Source: Clostridia bacterium (GTDB taxonomy: Bacteria; Bacillota; Clostridia; Oscillospirales; Oscillospiraceae). From it: DNA of 64,000 bases. Location: the NCBI GenBank assembly GCA_009929315.1, contig SAAS01000002.1:1-64000 (forward strand), in the 5' to 3' direction. The translations under genes were made by a program, and so were the position numbers. Of the stretch, positions 50,965 through 59,447 are shown in pieces. The stretch's first letter is position 1; every line of letters begins with the position of its first letter. The notes beneath the pieces are model-generated. The model was not told the origin of the DNA. It did no database searches and saw nothing but the letters and a program-made list of their open reading frames with translations.

Positions 50965-52254
50965 TTGAACTCATCGACTGAACTTATAATGCAGGGCGTC
51001 GTTCTGACTTGTCTTCAAACTGAAAAATTCAAAACCGGCTGTCTGAGTATAAATCTTTTGACGCCGCTCAGCCGCGAAACCGCTTCAAAAAACGCTCTTA
51101 TCCCTATGGTTCTCTGCCGCGGCACGGCCACCCTACCCGATATGGCGGCCATATCCTCGCGTCTTGATTCGCTTTACGGGGCACGGCTCAAGCCCGTGGT
51201 TCGCAAAAAGGGTGAGATTCAGGTCATTGGTCTTTATGCCGACTTTGCCGATGATGCTTTTATTCCCGAGAAAAGCAGTATCCTTGAGCATATTTCGGAG
51301 CTTATGGGTGAAATGCTGCTGATGCCCAAAACCCGCGGCGGGCTTTTTATAAAGGAATATGTCGAGAGCGAACGCGAAAAGCTTCTGGAGCTGATTCGCG
51401 GACGGATTAACGACAAAAGAGCGTATTCAATGCAGCGGCTTTTCGAGCTGATGTGCGCGATGGAGGATTATTCCACCGACAAGCTGGGCTCGGAATCCGA
51501 AACCGAAAGTATCACGGCAAATGAACTGACCAGGCATTACCGCGAAATTCTATCCGTCTCCCCTATTGAGGTTTTTTACTGCGGCAGCGCCGAGCCGAAG
51601 CGCGTTAAAGCAGCGGTGAAGGCGGCACTCGCCTCTCTGCCTCGCTGCGAGGAGGAAGCGGATTTGGGTACGGATATCCGCATGAACTCCCTTGAGGAGA
51701 CTCCGCGTTATTTTGAGGACGAGATGCAGGTAACACAGGGAAAGCTGGCTATCGGCTTCCGCCTCGGCGAATGTATGGACGAACCAAACTCAGCTGCAAT
51801 CAGGGTGTTCAATGCTGTTTTCGGCGGCAGCGTGACCTCAAAGCTCTTTATGAATGTTCGCGAAAAGCTCACCTTATGCTATTTTGCAAGCTCTCTTATC
51901 GACCTGCACAAAGGAATCCTTGCGGTCTCCTCGGGCATCGAATTTGACAAATACGACGCGGCTCTTTCTGAAATTTTTTCACAGCTCGAGGCTGTTAAAA
52001 AAGGTGAGATTTCCGATTATGAGCTCTCCGCCGCGAAAAGCTTCGTTGCCAGCGATTACAGGACGATTGAGGACAGCCCCGGAGCTCTTGAGGATTTCTA
52101 TCTCAATCAGGTTCTCATAGGACCAGAATGTTCCCCCTCCGAGCTTGCAGCTCTGGCGGAGGTAATTACGGTCGAGGAGGTCGTTAAAATCGCGAAGGGT
52201 GTTGAGTGCGACGCTATTTATTTCCTGCGCGGCACGACCGAGGAGGACAGCTGA
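50965..52254 (+). CDS. ymfF: M16-family peptidase-like protein without catalytic motif (YmfF-like)
   Basis: 429 residues, starting at a TTG (50965) with ACGGGGG upstream. It has the M16 fold: LSINLLTPLSRETASKNALIPMVL then RLDSLYGARL, and RLFELMCAMEDYSTDKLGS. The zinc motif HxxEH is missing, so it is a non-catalytic partner of the next gene. The pair corresponds to B. subtilis YmfF/YmfH, annotated in some databases as associated with EF-P 5-aminopentanol modification. It overlaps the next start (TGATG). Confidence 0.85.
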   Translation: MNSSTELIMQGVVLTCLQTEKFKTGCLSINLLTPLSRETASKNALIPMVLCRGTATLPDMAAISSRLDSLYGARLKPVVRKKGEIQVIGLYADFADDAFIPEKSSILEHISELMGEMLLMPKTRGGLFIKEYVESEREKLLELIRGRINDKRAYSMQRLFELMCAMEDYSTDKLGSESETESITANELTRHYREILSVSPIEVFYCGSAEPKRVKAAVKAALASLPRCEEEADLGTDIRMNSLEETPRYFEDEMQVTQGKLAIGFRLGECMDEPNSAAIRVFNAVFGGSVTSKLFMNVREKLTLCYFASSLIDLHKGILAVSSGIEFDKYDAALSEIFSQLEAVKKGEISDYELSAAKSFVASDYRTIEDSPGALEDFYLNQVLIGPECSPSELAALAEVITVEEVVKIAKGVECDAIYFLRGTTEEDS

Positions 52255-53528
52255 TGCAAAAGGAATACTTTAAAAACATCGACGAAACCCTTATATCCGA
52301 AGTTCTTCCCAACGGGCTTACAATAAATATTATCCCGAAGCCTCAGTTTTCAAAGAGCTATGCTATGTTCGCAACAAATTACGGCGGTGCCGACAGGCGC
52401 TTTAAGCTTGCCGGCAATTGGATTGACACCCCTGCCGGAGTCGCACATTTTCTCGAACACAAAATGTTCGACATGCCGGACGGCAACGCGCTGAACGTGC
52501 TCTCTTCGAGAGGAGCTTCTCCCAACGCATTCACGAGTTCGGGGATAACGGCATATCATTTTGAGAGCACAAGTTTGTTTGATGAGAACCTGCGCACGCT
52601 GCTCAGCTTCGTTTCCACTCCTTATTTCACTGCCGAAAGCGTTCAAAAGGAGCAGGGAATCATCGGGCAGGAAATCAAAATGGTTGAGGATAACCCCGGA
52701 TATGTCGTTTATTACAATCTGCTGAAATGCCTTTACGCCTCAAATCCCGTGCGTGATACCGTTGCCGGAACGGTGAAGAGCATCGCAGAAATAACGCACG
52801 AAACTCTTTACCACTGTCACAAAGTTTTTTACAACCCGTCAAACATGACTCTTTCTGTGGTCGGCAATGTCGATCCGGAAAAAGTCATCGAGGCTGCTCG
52901 TGAGCTTCTTCCCTCCGCTCCCGGCGAAGTTCCTGAACGCGACTACGGGGAAAAAGACGCCGAAACGCCGCACCAAAGCGTTCAGAAGGCCTCGATGGAG
53001 GTTTCCGCTCCGCAATTTCTGTTCGGCTCAAGGCTCGTTCCCGAATCAAGGGGCACTTCTCGCCTGCGGCAGATGCTAGTCGGTGAGATTGCACTTCGGG
53101 CTGTTTTCGGTTCCTCATCTCCGTTCTATACCCGTCTTTATGCCGAGGGACTGATCAACAGCAGCTTTGAGTACGAGCTTGACTATACCGCTGGCACGGC
53201 AATGCTGGTCGCGGGCGGCGAAAGCCGAAATGTCGACGGAGTTATGAACGAGTTGAAGGACGAAATCGCCAGAATCAGCTCCGAAGGGCTCAATAAAACG
53301 CTTTTCGAAAACGCAAAAAAGGCTCACTTCGGCTCTCTGCTTCGGGTTCTGGGCTCATTCTCCACCATGTCGCAGGCGATGGCTGATGGGGCGTTTGCGG
53401 ATTACAGACCGCTCGATGCCTTTGAAGAGATAAAAAATATTGAGCTTGCGGACGTTCAGAACTTTATAACCCAAAATTTGACGACGGAAAAGCTGGCACT
53501 CTCGGTGGTTTCTCCGCTGGAGCGGTAA
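52254..53528 (+). CDS. ymfH: M16-family metallopeptidase (YmfH-like)
   Basis: About 424 residues from the ATG at 52254, with AGGAGGAC upstream. The inverted zinc motif HFLEH is present (GVAHFLEHKMFDM, near residue 64-68); the distal Glu lies in GIIGQEIKMVEDNPG. It should form a heterodimer with the preceding inactive subunit and degrade peptides. It is 19 bp before lgt. Confidence 0.92.
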   Translation: MQKEYFKNIDETLISEVLPNGLTINIIPKPQFSKSYAMFATNYGGADRRFKLAGNWIDTPAGVAHFLEHKMFDMPDGNALNVLSSRGASPNAFTSSGITAYHFESTSLFDENLRTLLSFVSTPYFTAESVQKEQGIIGQEIKMVEDNPGYVVYYNLLKCLYASNPVRDTVAGTVKSIAEITHETLYHCHKVFYNPSNMTLSVVGNVDPEKVIEAARELLPSAPGEVPERDYGEKDAETPHQSVQKASMEVSAPQFLFGSRLVPESRGTSRLRQMLVGEIALRAVFGSSSPFYTRLYAEGLINSSFEYELDYTAGTAMLVAGGESRNVDGVMNELKDEIARISSEGLNKTLFENAKKAHFGSLLRVLGSFSTMSQAMADGAFADYRPLDAFEEIKNIELADVQNFITQNLTTEKLALSVVSPLER

Positions 53529-53547
53529 ACGGAAAGGATAAATTTCT

Positions 53548-54438
53548 ATGGAAAGCATGCCAAACGCAACCATAACCTTCCCCATGTTTGGGGACAGCTT
53601 CCAGATCACGGCGCCCGGATCATTTCAAATTTTCGGACTTACGCTTTACTGGTACGGCACTATAATAGCAATCGGGTTTTTGCTTGCTGTACTATATGTA
53701 AATAAACGCAGCAAAGCCTTCGGACTGACGCAGGATGATATTATCAATATGTTGATATGCGCGGTTCCCTCTGCCGTGGTCGGAGCCAGACTGTATTATG
53801 TTATCTTCAATTTCTCAATTTATCAGGAAAACCTGTGGAACATCTTTAAAATAAGAGACGGCGGTCTTGCGATTTACGGGGCGATAATTGGCGCGCTCAT
53901 CGCGGTAATTATTTATTGCAAGGTTAAAAAGTTGCCCATCGGTCCATACTTCGATATAGGCGCGCTTGGTCTTCTTATCGGTCAGTCCGCCGGCCGCTGG
54001 GGCAATTTTATGAATCGCGAGGCCTTTGGCCGTGAAACGACAATTTTCTGCCGCATGGGCTTAACCGACGCCTCCGGAAACGCGATTTTCGTTCATCCCA
54101 CCTTTCTGTATGAATCCCTGTGGAATCTTTTAGGGCTATTACTGCTCCACCTTTTCTCTAAGTCCGGTAAGCGCCGCTATGACGGCCAGCTTTTCGCAAT
54201 GTATGTCGCATGGTACGGCTTTGGCCGTATGCTGATTGAAGGTCTCCGAACAGACAGCCTGTATCTGTTTGATACGGGACTGCGAGTGTCACAGCTTCTG
54301 GCAGGCTTGAGCGTTGCGGCTGCTCTGACATATCTTGCAATTAACGGCTCACGCGCCCATGACAAGAGCGAAATGCTCGTTAATATTGTAGCCGCTAAGG
54401 CGGAAAAGGCGCAAAACGACAGCAAAGCTGATGAATAG
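53548..54438 (+). CDS. lgt: Prolipoprotein diacylglyceryl transferase
   Basis: 296 residues with about seven membrane segments. It moves diacylglyceryl from phosphatidylglycerol to the lipobox Cys of prolipoproteins. The Lgt signature GRWGNFMNREAFG is at about 149-161; FPMFGDSFQI...LYWYGTIIAIGF at the start is typical, as is FGRMLIEGLRTDSL. The acidic/Lys-rich C-terminal tail (about 270-296) is longer than in many homologues. Confidence 0.97.
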   Translation: MESMPNATITFPMFGDSFQITAPGSFQIFGLTLYWYGTIIAIGFLLAVLYVNKRSKAFGLTQDDIINMLICAVPSAVVGARLYYVIFNFSIYQENLWNIFKIRDGGLAIYGAIIGALIAVIIYCKVKKLPIGPYFDIGALGLLIGQSAGRWGNFMNREAFGRETTIFCRMGLTDASGNAIFVHPTFLYESLWNLLGLLLLHLFSKSGKRRYDGQLFAMYVAWYGFGRMLIEGLRTDSLYLFDTGLRVSQLLAGLSVAAALTYLAINGSRAHDKSEMLVNIVAAKAEKAQNDSKADE

Positions 54439-54486
54439 CATTAATCAGCATAAAATACATAGTATAAATAATTAGGAGGAATAATT

Positions 54487-54942
54487 ATGTCCGACATTAA
54501 TGAAATCAAAGGCGCAATTTTAAACACTATTGGAACTGTAGCCGGAAAAACCCGTGATTTTGCGGAAAAGGCCGCCGACAAGGCGAAAGACGTTGCGCGT
54601 ATCGCTAAGCTTAACATGGAGCTTAGCTCAGAGAAGGATACTATCGAGAACGCCTATCTTGAAATCGGCAAGCTTTATTATGAAACTCACCGGAATTCTC
54701 CGGACGGCTTCTTTGTTCAGCTTTGCGACGAAATTACTCTGGCAAACGACAACATTTCGAAAATTCTCTCCGAACTTGATGACCTAAAGGTCGGTCTTGG
54801 CGTTAGAAACGGCGATATACAAGTTGAGTTCACCGAGGTCACAGTTGACGATACCGCAGAAAAATCAGCGGCAGATGAGGACTTCGTAAAAGAGGAATCC
54901 GATGCTGAAGATATTTCGGAGAAAAAACCTGAAGCTGAGTAA
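54487..54942 (+). CDS. Helical, acidic-tailed small protein of unknown function
   Basis: 151 residues after a strong AGGAGG site. The N-terminal helix is rich in Ala/Lys (GKTRDFAEKAADKAKDVARI), the middle may form a coiled coil (MELSSEKDTIENAYLEIGKLYYE; segments FVQLCDEI and NISKILSELDDL), and the last 35 residues are Asp/Glu-rich. It has no membrane segment or signal. Similar short proteins with YLEIGKLYYE occur in clostridia, often with a zinc ribbon that is lacking here. It follows lgt and ends with a terminator. No function assigned. Confidence 0.82.
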   Translation: MSDINEIKGAILNTIGTVAGKTRDFAEKAADKAKDVARIAKLNMELSSEKDTIENAYLEIGKLYYETHRNSPDGFFVQLCDEITLANDNISKILSELDDLKVGLGVRNGDIQVEFTEVTVDDTAEKSAADEDFVKEESDAEDISEKKPEAE

Positions 54943-54961
54943 GCACGAGAGCAACTCATTC

Positions 54962-54998
54962 AAAAAAAGGGAGCCATCAAAACGATGGCTCCCTTTTT
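54962..54998. terminator. Bidirectional terminator
   Basis: AAAAAAGGGAGCCATC / GATGGCTCCCTTTTTT lies between convergent genes. Confidence 0.92.
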
Positions 54999-55008
54999 TG
55001 ATTATTAA

Positions 55009-55953
55009 TCACTCGGTTGGGGATGGCATGGTCACCTCTGGAGCCATCAGTCCACCCGGAACAATACTCGGCGTGGGGCTTGACGAGCCGACAGGCAGCT
55101 CCTCAAAAAGCAAATTCAAATCCGTTCCCCCTTCAATTCCGTCCACGGTTCCGGTAAAGGAATACTGCCACATGCTGTGTGCATAGTAAAAATCGGGAGC
55201 CTGCGCCGGTGCTCCGACCCAAAAGCTTAAATTCGTAAGTCTGTTTAGCTCGTAGTCATAGTAACCCAGACTGCGGTAAAAGTAAACTCCCGCATCCTTC
55301 CCCGCACTTTCTATAACACTGCAAAACGCGAGGGCGCAGTCGGTAAGTGTCGATGAGTCCATGGTGTCAACCCTTGTTTCTCCGACACCCGAAACCTGCT
55401 CCCAGTCGAAAAACACAGGCAAGTCCAAATTATAGCCTTCCAAAGTTTTAAGCATAAACGAGGCTTCCTCAGAGGCTTCCTCGGTATTCACGGCTTGGGA
55501 AAAGAAATATACTCCCACCTCAATTCCGTTCGCCTGAGCTCCCTCAATGTTTTTACGAAAGTAAGCATCCTCAAAAAGCTGACCCTCGCTGTATCCTCTG
55601 TATCCCACGCGAATAATCGCGAACTCAATTCCGTCGTCCCGAACAGCCTGCCAGTCAATATCACCCTGATGCTCGGAAACGTCAATGCCTCTCAAGGCCG
55701 AATACTGCGTGCCGCTGTATTCTATGTAAGTCCCGTCAGCGCTGAAATCTTCGGCGGAAAACGCGGAAACCGGAACATCATCGTACAATTTGACCCAAAT
55801 AGTCCCTCCTGTTCCGTCAGGGACTTCGACCATTCCCGCGTGAGGGTCAACAAAAATCCTGCTTTGGCATGAGCAGATACCGAACCACAACAAAACAGTT
55901 AAAAGCAAAGCCGCTACTTTTATGTATGTGTTTTTTGCAACGGAGAATTTCAT
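55009..55953 (-). CDS. GH25 (N-acetylmuramidase-type) exported protein, possible lipoprotein
   Basis: 314 residues from the ATG at 55953. A basic N-terminus and hydrophobic segment (about 11-27) end at ICSC, a plausible lipobox with Cys29. The catalytic barrel (about 88-290) has GIDVSEHQGDIDW with Asp91, and FFDWEQVS with Asp183 and Glu185, the GH25 pair; TGTVDGIEGGTDLN near the end is typical. A Pro/Ser/Thr-rich tail follows. It should cleave glycan strands at the cell surface. It may serve growth, or release of the tail particles encoded nearby. Confidence 0.9.
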   Translation of the reverse strand: MKFSVAKNTYIKVAALLLTVLLWFGICSCQSRIFVDPHAGMVEVPDGTGGTIWVKLYDDVPVSAFSAEDFSADGTYIEYSGTQYSALRGIDVSEHQGDIDWQAVRDDGIEFAIIRVGYRGYSEGQLFEDAYFRKNIEGAQANGIEVGVYFFSQAVNTEEASEEASFMLKTLEGYNLDLPVFFDWEQVSGVGETRVDTMDSSTLTDCALAFCSVIESAGKDAGVYFYRSLGYYDYELNRLTNLSFWVGAPAQAPDFYYAHSMWQYSFTGTVDGIEGGTDLNLLFEELPVGSSSPTPSIVPGGLMAPEVTMPSPTE

Positions 55954-56035
55954 ATTATACTGCCCCAACCCTTTCGGAATTGCCTATACTAAATATATTT
56001 GAGTATAATAACATAAATGAATCACCTTTGCAAAC

Positions 56036-56335
56036 TCACTCCGAAACCGCTTCCGCAATGTATCTTCCGTTGTATTTCAGATACCGCTTCAGCCTGTTTC
56101 TCCCGCGTTTTAAAGTCCTGCTCACGGTTGACGGGCTTAAATTAAGGTTATGAGCAATTTCGGTCATGCTCATCTGCTCAAGATAATAAAGATTTATAAG
56201 CTCGCTTTGTCTCTTTGTCAGCTCCTCGTTTATTGCAATTCTGACGCGATTTGCAAGATTTCCCCCGACATAAAGAAGACTGATATACTCCTGTAAAGCC
56301 TCATATTCCAGCTTCTTTTCTTCTGATACTTTCAA
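56036..56335 (-). CDS. Sigma-70 region 4-like regulator
   Basis: 99 residues from a TTG (56335) with AAAGGAGG 7 bp upstream. The C-terminal half carries a region-4-type helix-turn-helix (MSMTEIAHNLNLSPSTVSRTLKR), preceded by ELTKRQSELINLYYLEQ. It lacks region 2, so it is not a full sigma factor; relatives include phage late regulators such as Xpf of PBSX and YlxM-like proteins. It lies close to the tail cassette on the same strand, downstream of it across two tRNA genes. Confidence 0.82.
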   Translation of the reverse strand: MKVSEEKKLEYEALQEYISLLYVGGNLANRVRIAINEELTKRQSELINLYYLEQMSMTEIAHNLNLSPSTVSRTLKRGRNRLKRYLKYNGRYIAEAVSE

Positions 56336-56549
56336 GCTGCTGCCTCCTTTCAAAATATGATTTCAGATAATTTGAGGTGGCAATGCAGTCCCGTGTCATA
56401 GCCGTAAGCATTGTTATTTCTCGTTTCAGTTCATACTCGTTGAGACTGAAATCATCGTCGCGGAGGAGTCTTTCCAGCTCGGTAAGTCTTTTTCTGCACT
56501 TTATTCCGACAGTGCGATATTGAACCGAAAGCTCCATCATATCAGCCAT
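56301..56549 (-). CDS. Small helical protein of unknown function
   Basis: 82 residues from the ATG at 56549, chosen for AGAAGGA upstream. It is all-helical and charged (CRKRLTELERLLRDDDFSLNEYELKREI) with two Cys. It overlaps the following region 4-like gene by 35 bp, so the two are co-expressed; they may form a complex. I do not recognise it. Confidence 0.7.
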   Translation of the reverse strand: MADMMELSVQYRTVGIKCRKRLTELERLLRDDDFSLNEYELKREITMLTAMTRDCIATSNYLKSYFERRQQLESIRRKEAGI

Positions 56550-56590
56550 AATCCTTCTCTCCATTCTATACCTAAAAGCTAAAATATATG

Positions 56591-56619
56591 TTGACAAAAG
56601 GTCATAATTTTGCTAAGAT
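56591..56619 (+). promoter_or_regulatory. Promoter of the tRNA-Thr/tRNA-Tyr pair
   Basis: TTGACA (56591-56596), a 17-bp spacer and TAAGAT (56614-56619), 18 bp before the first tRNA. Confidence 0.85.
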
Positions 56620-56637
56620 GAATCTCGCTGATGACGT

Positions 56638-56713
56638 GCTGGTGTAGCTCAGCCGGTAGAGCAGCTGATTTGTAATCAGCAGGTCGGGGGTTCGAATCCG
56701 TCCACCAGCTCCA
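56638..56713 (+). tRNA. tRNA-Thr (anticodon TGT)
   Basis: 76 nt with an encoded CCA. Acceptor GCTGGTG / CACCAGC; anticodon arm GCTGA-TTTGTAA-TCAGC gives TGT; T arm GGTTCGAATCC. Confidence 0.96.
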
Positions 56714-56740
56714 GCGCACTCAGTTTAAAAAAGTCAATAT

Positions 56741-56825
56741 GGAGGAGTTCCCGAGTGGCCAAAGGGGGCAGACTGTAAATCTGTTATCAGTGATTTCGGT
56801 GGTTCGAATCCACCCTCCTCCACCA
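56741..56825 (+). tRNA. tRNA-Tyr (anticodon GTA)
   Basis: 85 nt class II tRNA with a long variable arm and encoded CCA. Acceptor GGAGGAG / CTCCTCC; anticodon arm CAGA-CTGTAAA-TCTG gives GTA. It follows tRNA-Thr by 27 bp. Confidence 0.96.
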
Positions 56826-56867
56826 AGTCGTCGCAAGCTGCATATCGCTTGCGACGACTTTTTTTAA
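56825..56867 (+). terminator. Terminator after tRNA-Tyr
   Basis: AAGTCGTCGCAAGC / GCTTGCGACGACTT plus TTTTT. Confidence 0.93.
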
Positions 56868-56906
56868 AGTCTTCTCGCGCTCATTCCGCTGCTCCGCCTT
56901 TTCGCA

Positions 56907-57125
56907 TCAGACCCGCTCCGCTGGGCTCTGACTCGAGTGACGACGAGCTCTACTTCTAAAAACGCAAATTTCGGTAAACTCCTCCTCCGACATTTCATAG
57001 ACTCGACTCAATTCAAAATCGCGGAAGTCATTTTCCTCATCAAATCTTCGGTGTCCGCCTTCGGATATTTCGCCGTTTCTCAAAATTTCCTTAATCCTCG
57101 GATGTTCAGGAGCATTCCTGTACAT
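56907..57125 (-). CDS. Small hypothetical protein at the end of the tail cassette
   Basis: 72 residues, charged, with an acidic middle (EENDFRDFELSRVYEMSEEEFTE) and a basic end. Start ATG at 57125 after GGGG. It has no recognised domain. It may be an accessory gene of the tail cassette or a decayed gene; base composition near its 3' end (CGCTCCGCTGGGCTCTGAC) is unlike a conserved coding region. Confidence 0.5.
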   Translation of the reverse strand: MYRNAPEHPRIKEILRNGEISEGGHRRFDEENDFRDFELSRVYEMSEEEFTEICVFRSRARRHSSQSPAERV

Positions 57126-57147
57126 TTTTATACCCCGAGCCGCAGAG

Positions 57148-57426
57148 CTAATTCTCTGCGGCTTTATACTTTGCGGCTTTATTTTCTATGAGCACCAGAC
57201 GCGTTTCGTGACAGTTAAGAAGCTCCTCGTGCTCGTCCACTTTGTCCCAAATTTTTGCGTGGGACTCGCTGTTTTTTGCGGCAAGGCCGGATATGTTTTT
57301 CTCCAGCACATTGACCGCCGCGGTCAGCCTGGTTATCGTTCCGTTAAGACTGATAAGCGGACGAATAACCGAAGCACAAATCCCGATAAGTGTTGCGATT
57401 ACCGTAACAACAGTCCATTCATCCAT
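57148..57426 (-). CDS. Small membrane-anchored coiled-coil protein (XhlA-like)
   Basis: 92 residues. One hydrophobic segment near the N-terminus (VVTVIATLIGICASVIRPLI) is followed by a coiled coil (ITRLTAAVNVLEKNISGLAAKN, then HAKIWDKVDEHEELLNCHETRL). This layout resembles holin-associated XhlA/haemolysin-like proteins encoded after tail genes of PBSX. It lies 23 bp after the YmfQ-like gene. It may help particle release; not certain. Confidence 0.6.
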   Translation of the reverse strand: MDEWTVVTVIATLIGICASVIRPLISLNGTITRLTAAVNVLEKNISGLAAKNSESHAKIWDKVDEHEELLNCHETRLVLIENKAAKYKAAEN

Positions 57427-57449
57427 GCTGCACCCTCCAAATCGCTCGC

Positions 57450-58022
57450 CTACTCATAAATTTCAAACTCCCGCCAGCAATCGGTATTCTCCGTAATTGC
57501 CGTCCAACTCGGCAGCTTTGCCATCAGTTCCTGCCATGTCGTGTAGTTGAAACTGTATTCAACCGCCAGGTGGCAGGGGACAATTTCCTCAATCCGTTTC
57601 TTCAGCTTATCAAAGCCCTCCGGAATCCCCCTGTTCTTCGGAAAACCCACCGCAACTGTCATCGCAATGCCGCTCTCGGCAATACTCGCGCTGATTCCGC
57701 AGCCGCTCAGTGTCTTCTCAAGCAGTTCTCGGGTAAAGCAGCCCCCGCGTATTCGAAGCAGAGCCAAAACAGCGTTTCGCTCATCCTGCGCCGTAATATA
57801 CGCAGGCATATATGGCAGCAGCGCTTCATAGTTCTTGAGCCCATAGCTTTCAGCCTGTTCTGTAACCGCTTCCCTCGATAGCTCCTCCAGAGTGTCGAAA
57901 AGCTCGTCGAACTGCTTTCCGATCACCCTGATTTCCTCAGCCCCGATACCCTCCTCAAGATCGTAAATGCCGAGAGGTAAAAGCATTTGCTTTAAGTAAT
58001 CCGTATAACCCAGCTTTATCAT
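57450..58022 (-). CDS. YmfQ/XkdU-like tail protein
   Basis: 190 residues of the DUF2313 type, found after baseplate J in PBSX/Mu-like tails. Beginning YTDYLKQMLLPLGIYDLEEG and later FDKLKKRIEEIVPCHLAVEYSFNYTTW are typical. It overlaps the baseplate J stop by 4 bp. It probably links baseplate to fibres, but no fibre gene follows. Confidence 0.87.
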   Translation of the reverse strand: MIKLGYTDYLKQMLLPLGIYDLEEGIGAEEIRVIGKQFDELFDTLEELSREAVTEQAESYGLKNYEALLPYMPAYITAQDERNAVLALLRIRGGCFTRELLEKTLSGCGISASIAESGIAMTVAVGFPKNRGIPEGFDKLKKRIEEIVPCHLAVEYSFNYTTWQELMAKLPSWTAITENTDCWREFEIYE

Positions 58023-59071
58023 CTCCTTGTTACCGATATTGTTCCGGCGACAGGAATCTCGTCGTTGCTCACGGCAATGTCGGCGGCGGGTAGTGAAATC
58101 GAATAGTTTGATACTCCCTCAACTCCGAAAACCACATATCCCAGTTTTGCAAGCAGCACATCTTTCCCAAGCAGCTTACCGCTGAAATAACGTGTCAGCG
58201 CCTCCGAGACATTGCCCGCCACAGTATCAAAATCGAAGCCGTCTTCCTCTGTAATCGCAACCGATACCGGTACTGTAACGGCTGTCGGTGCGGAAACCTC
58301 TACATCAACGCAAATTTCACGAAGGGTTTCAAATTTGTTCCTTACGCTGTCAGTAAGCGCCGTTGACGGTACCCCATCAACGCTTTAAATAATTATGTCA
58401 ACCGTTCCCGGCCCCCTGTTTTTCGGCAGCACGCAGACTGCCGCTACCCCATTGGTATTCAGAGTTTCAGTCTCATAAAACGCCTTGTTTGAGCCGTTAG
58501 GAAGACTTGCAAAGCTCCCCAATACTCTGGCCCTCAACAGCTCGTCCCCTTCTTCCTCAGCTCCGCCCGAAAATGCGGCGGTATTATAACACTTGGCAAC
58601 ACCAATCGGGGCAAGCGCCATAAATATTATGCTTCCGGCCGGTACATTTCCTTTTATGCCCATGGTTTTACAGGCTGCCGGTGCATCGCAATGAAGCTCT
58701 CCAGCCGCAATAATCGTCTCGGCAGTTGTAATGAACTCAAGTCCTCCAGCGTTTAGGCAGACAGTGTCCGAGGCTATCGTTACCGGTTCGCTTCGAGCCT
58801 CATCTGTTTCAAACCTTATGTACCCTTCGGCAAAACTGCCGGAAGCGCGCTCAAGCTCTCTGGCTTTTGCGTGCAATTCCAGAAAACTCCCAGCAGCTGT
58901 TTGCGGAAAGCTCTGGTTCAGCGTCCACTGCACTTGGGCCCACAGTGTTTCCAGCTCTGCGGCAACAGCATAAAGGCGCAAGGCCATGTCACCGCCGTCA
59001 GAGAGGATAACGCCGGTTTTTCGCTCCAGCTCCTCCTTCATTTCCGAATATATAACGCTCATTTCTTTCAC
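58019..59071 (-). pseudogene. Baseplate J (XkdT-like) gene interrupted by an in-frame TAA
   Basis: The full reading frame would code for 350 residues, the usual size of XkdT/gpJ baseplate proteins. GTG start at 59071 with GAGGTGA upstream. The N-terminal part ends ...GPGTVDIII at a TAA (58385-58387); the same frame then continues without other stops: SVDGVPSTALTDSVRNKFET and onward to VTRR and TGA at 58019, still showing baseplate J-like sequence. So one codon, expected in the middle of a conserved segment, is a stop. A point mutation, a sequencing error or stop-codon readthrough would all fit; a frameshift would not. Ending at the stop, the product is 228 residues. Confidence 0.88.
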
Positions 59072-59080
59072 AAAATCACC

Positions 59081-59431
59081 TCAAATCGCTGCTTCCACAG
59101 CTACAGTGTATAATCCCTTGTATGTAAATGACAGGGATAGTTTTGCTTCCCCATCCGTTTCCGTTAAAAGGTCAAGAGTCATCAGCTCAAGCTCTTTTTC
59201 ATCATCAAGCGCCTCGAGAACATATTGTCTTGCGGCAGCTATCCTGTTTGACGGTTTTTCCCTATTAAGCAAATGAAGTCTGCTGCCGTATTCCGGCAAA
59301 GGAATAAAGGCGCCTCTGCGGGCTTTGAGCTTCATAAGCACCCGTTGAAGGGTCTCTTCAATTCCGTCGGTTTGTTCCGGCGTCTGATAGCTTCCAAGTA
59401 TGTATTTTCCGTCAGTTAGTTTCAGTTCCAA
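59081..59431 (-). CDS. gp25/XkdS-like baseplate wedge protein
   Basis: 116 residues of the DUF2634/gp25 (gpW) type. The segment TPEQTDGIEETLQRVLMKLKARRGAFIPLPEYGSR holds the conserved region where gp25 proteins keep Arg-Gly-x-x-x-x-x-x-Gly. It contacts the sheath and starts its assembly in T4-like baseplates. It sits between the spike-like and baseplate J genes, as in PBSX. Confidence 0.86.
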   Translation of the reverse strand: MELKLTDGKYILGSYQTPEQTDGIEETLQRVLMKLKARRGAFIPLPEYGSRLHLLNREKPSNRIAAARQYVLEALDDEKELELMTLDLLTETDGEAKLSLSFTYKGLYTVAVEAAI

Positions 59432-59447
59432 ACGCTCACCCTCCCTG

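Noticed and set aside
58019..59071. Programmed frameshift in the baseplate J gene
   Set aside because: The sequence after the stop continues in the same frame, so a frameshift is not needed; TAA also excludes selenocysteine and pyrrolysine.
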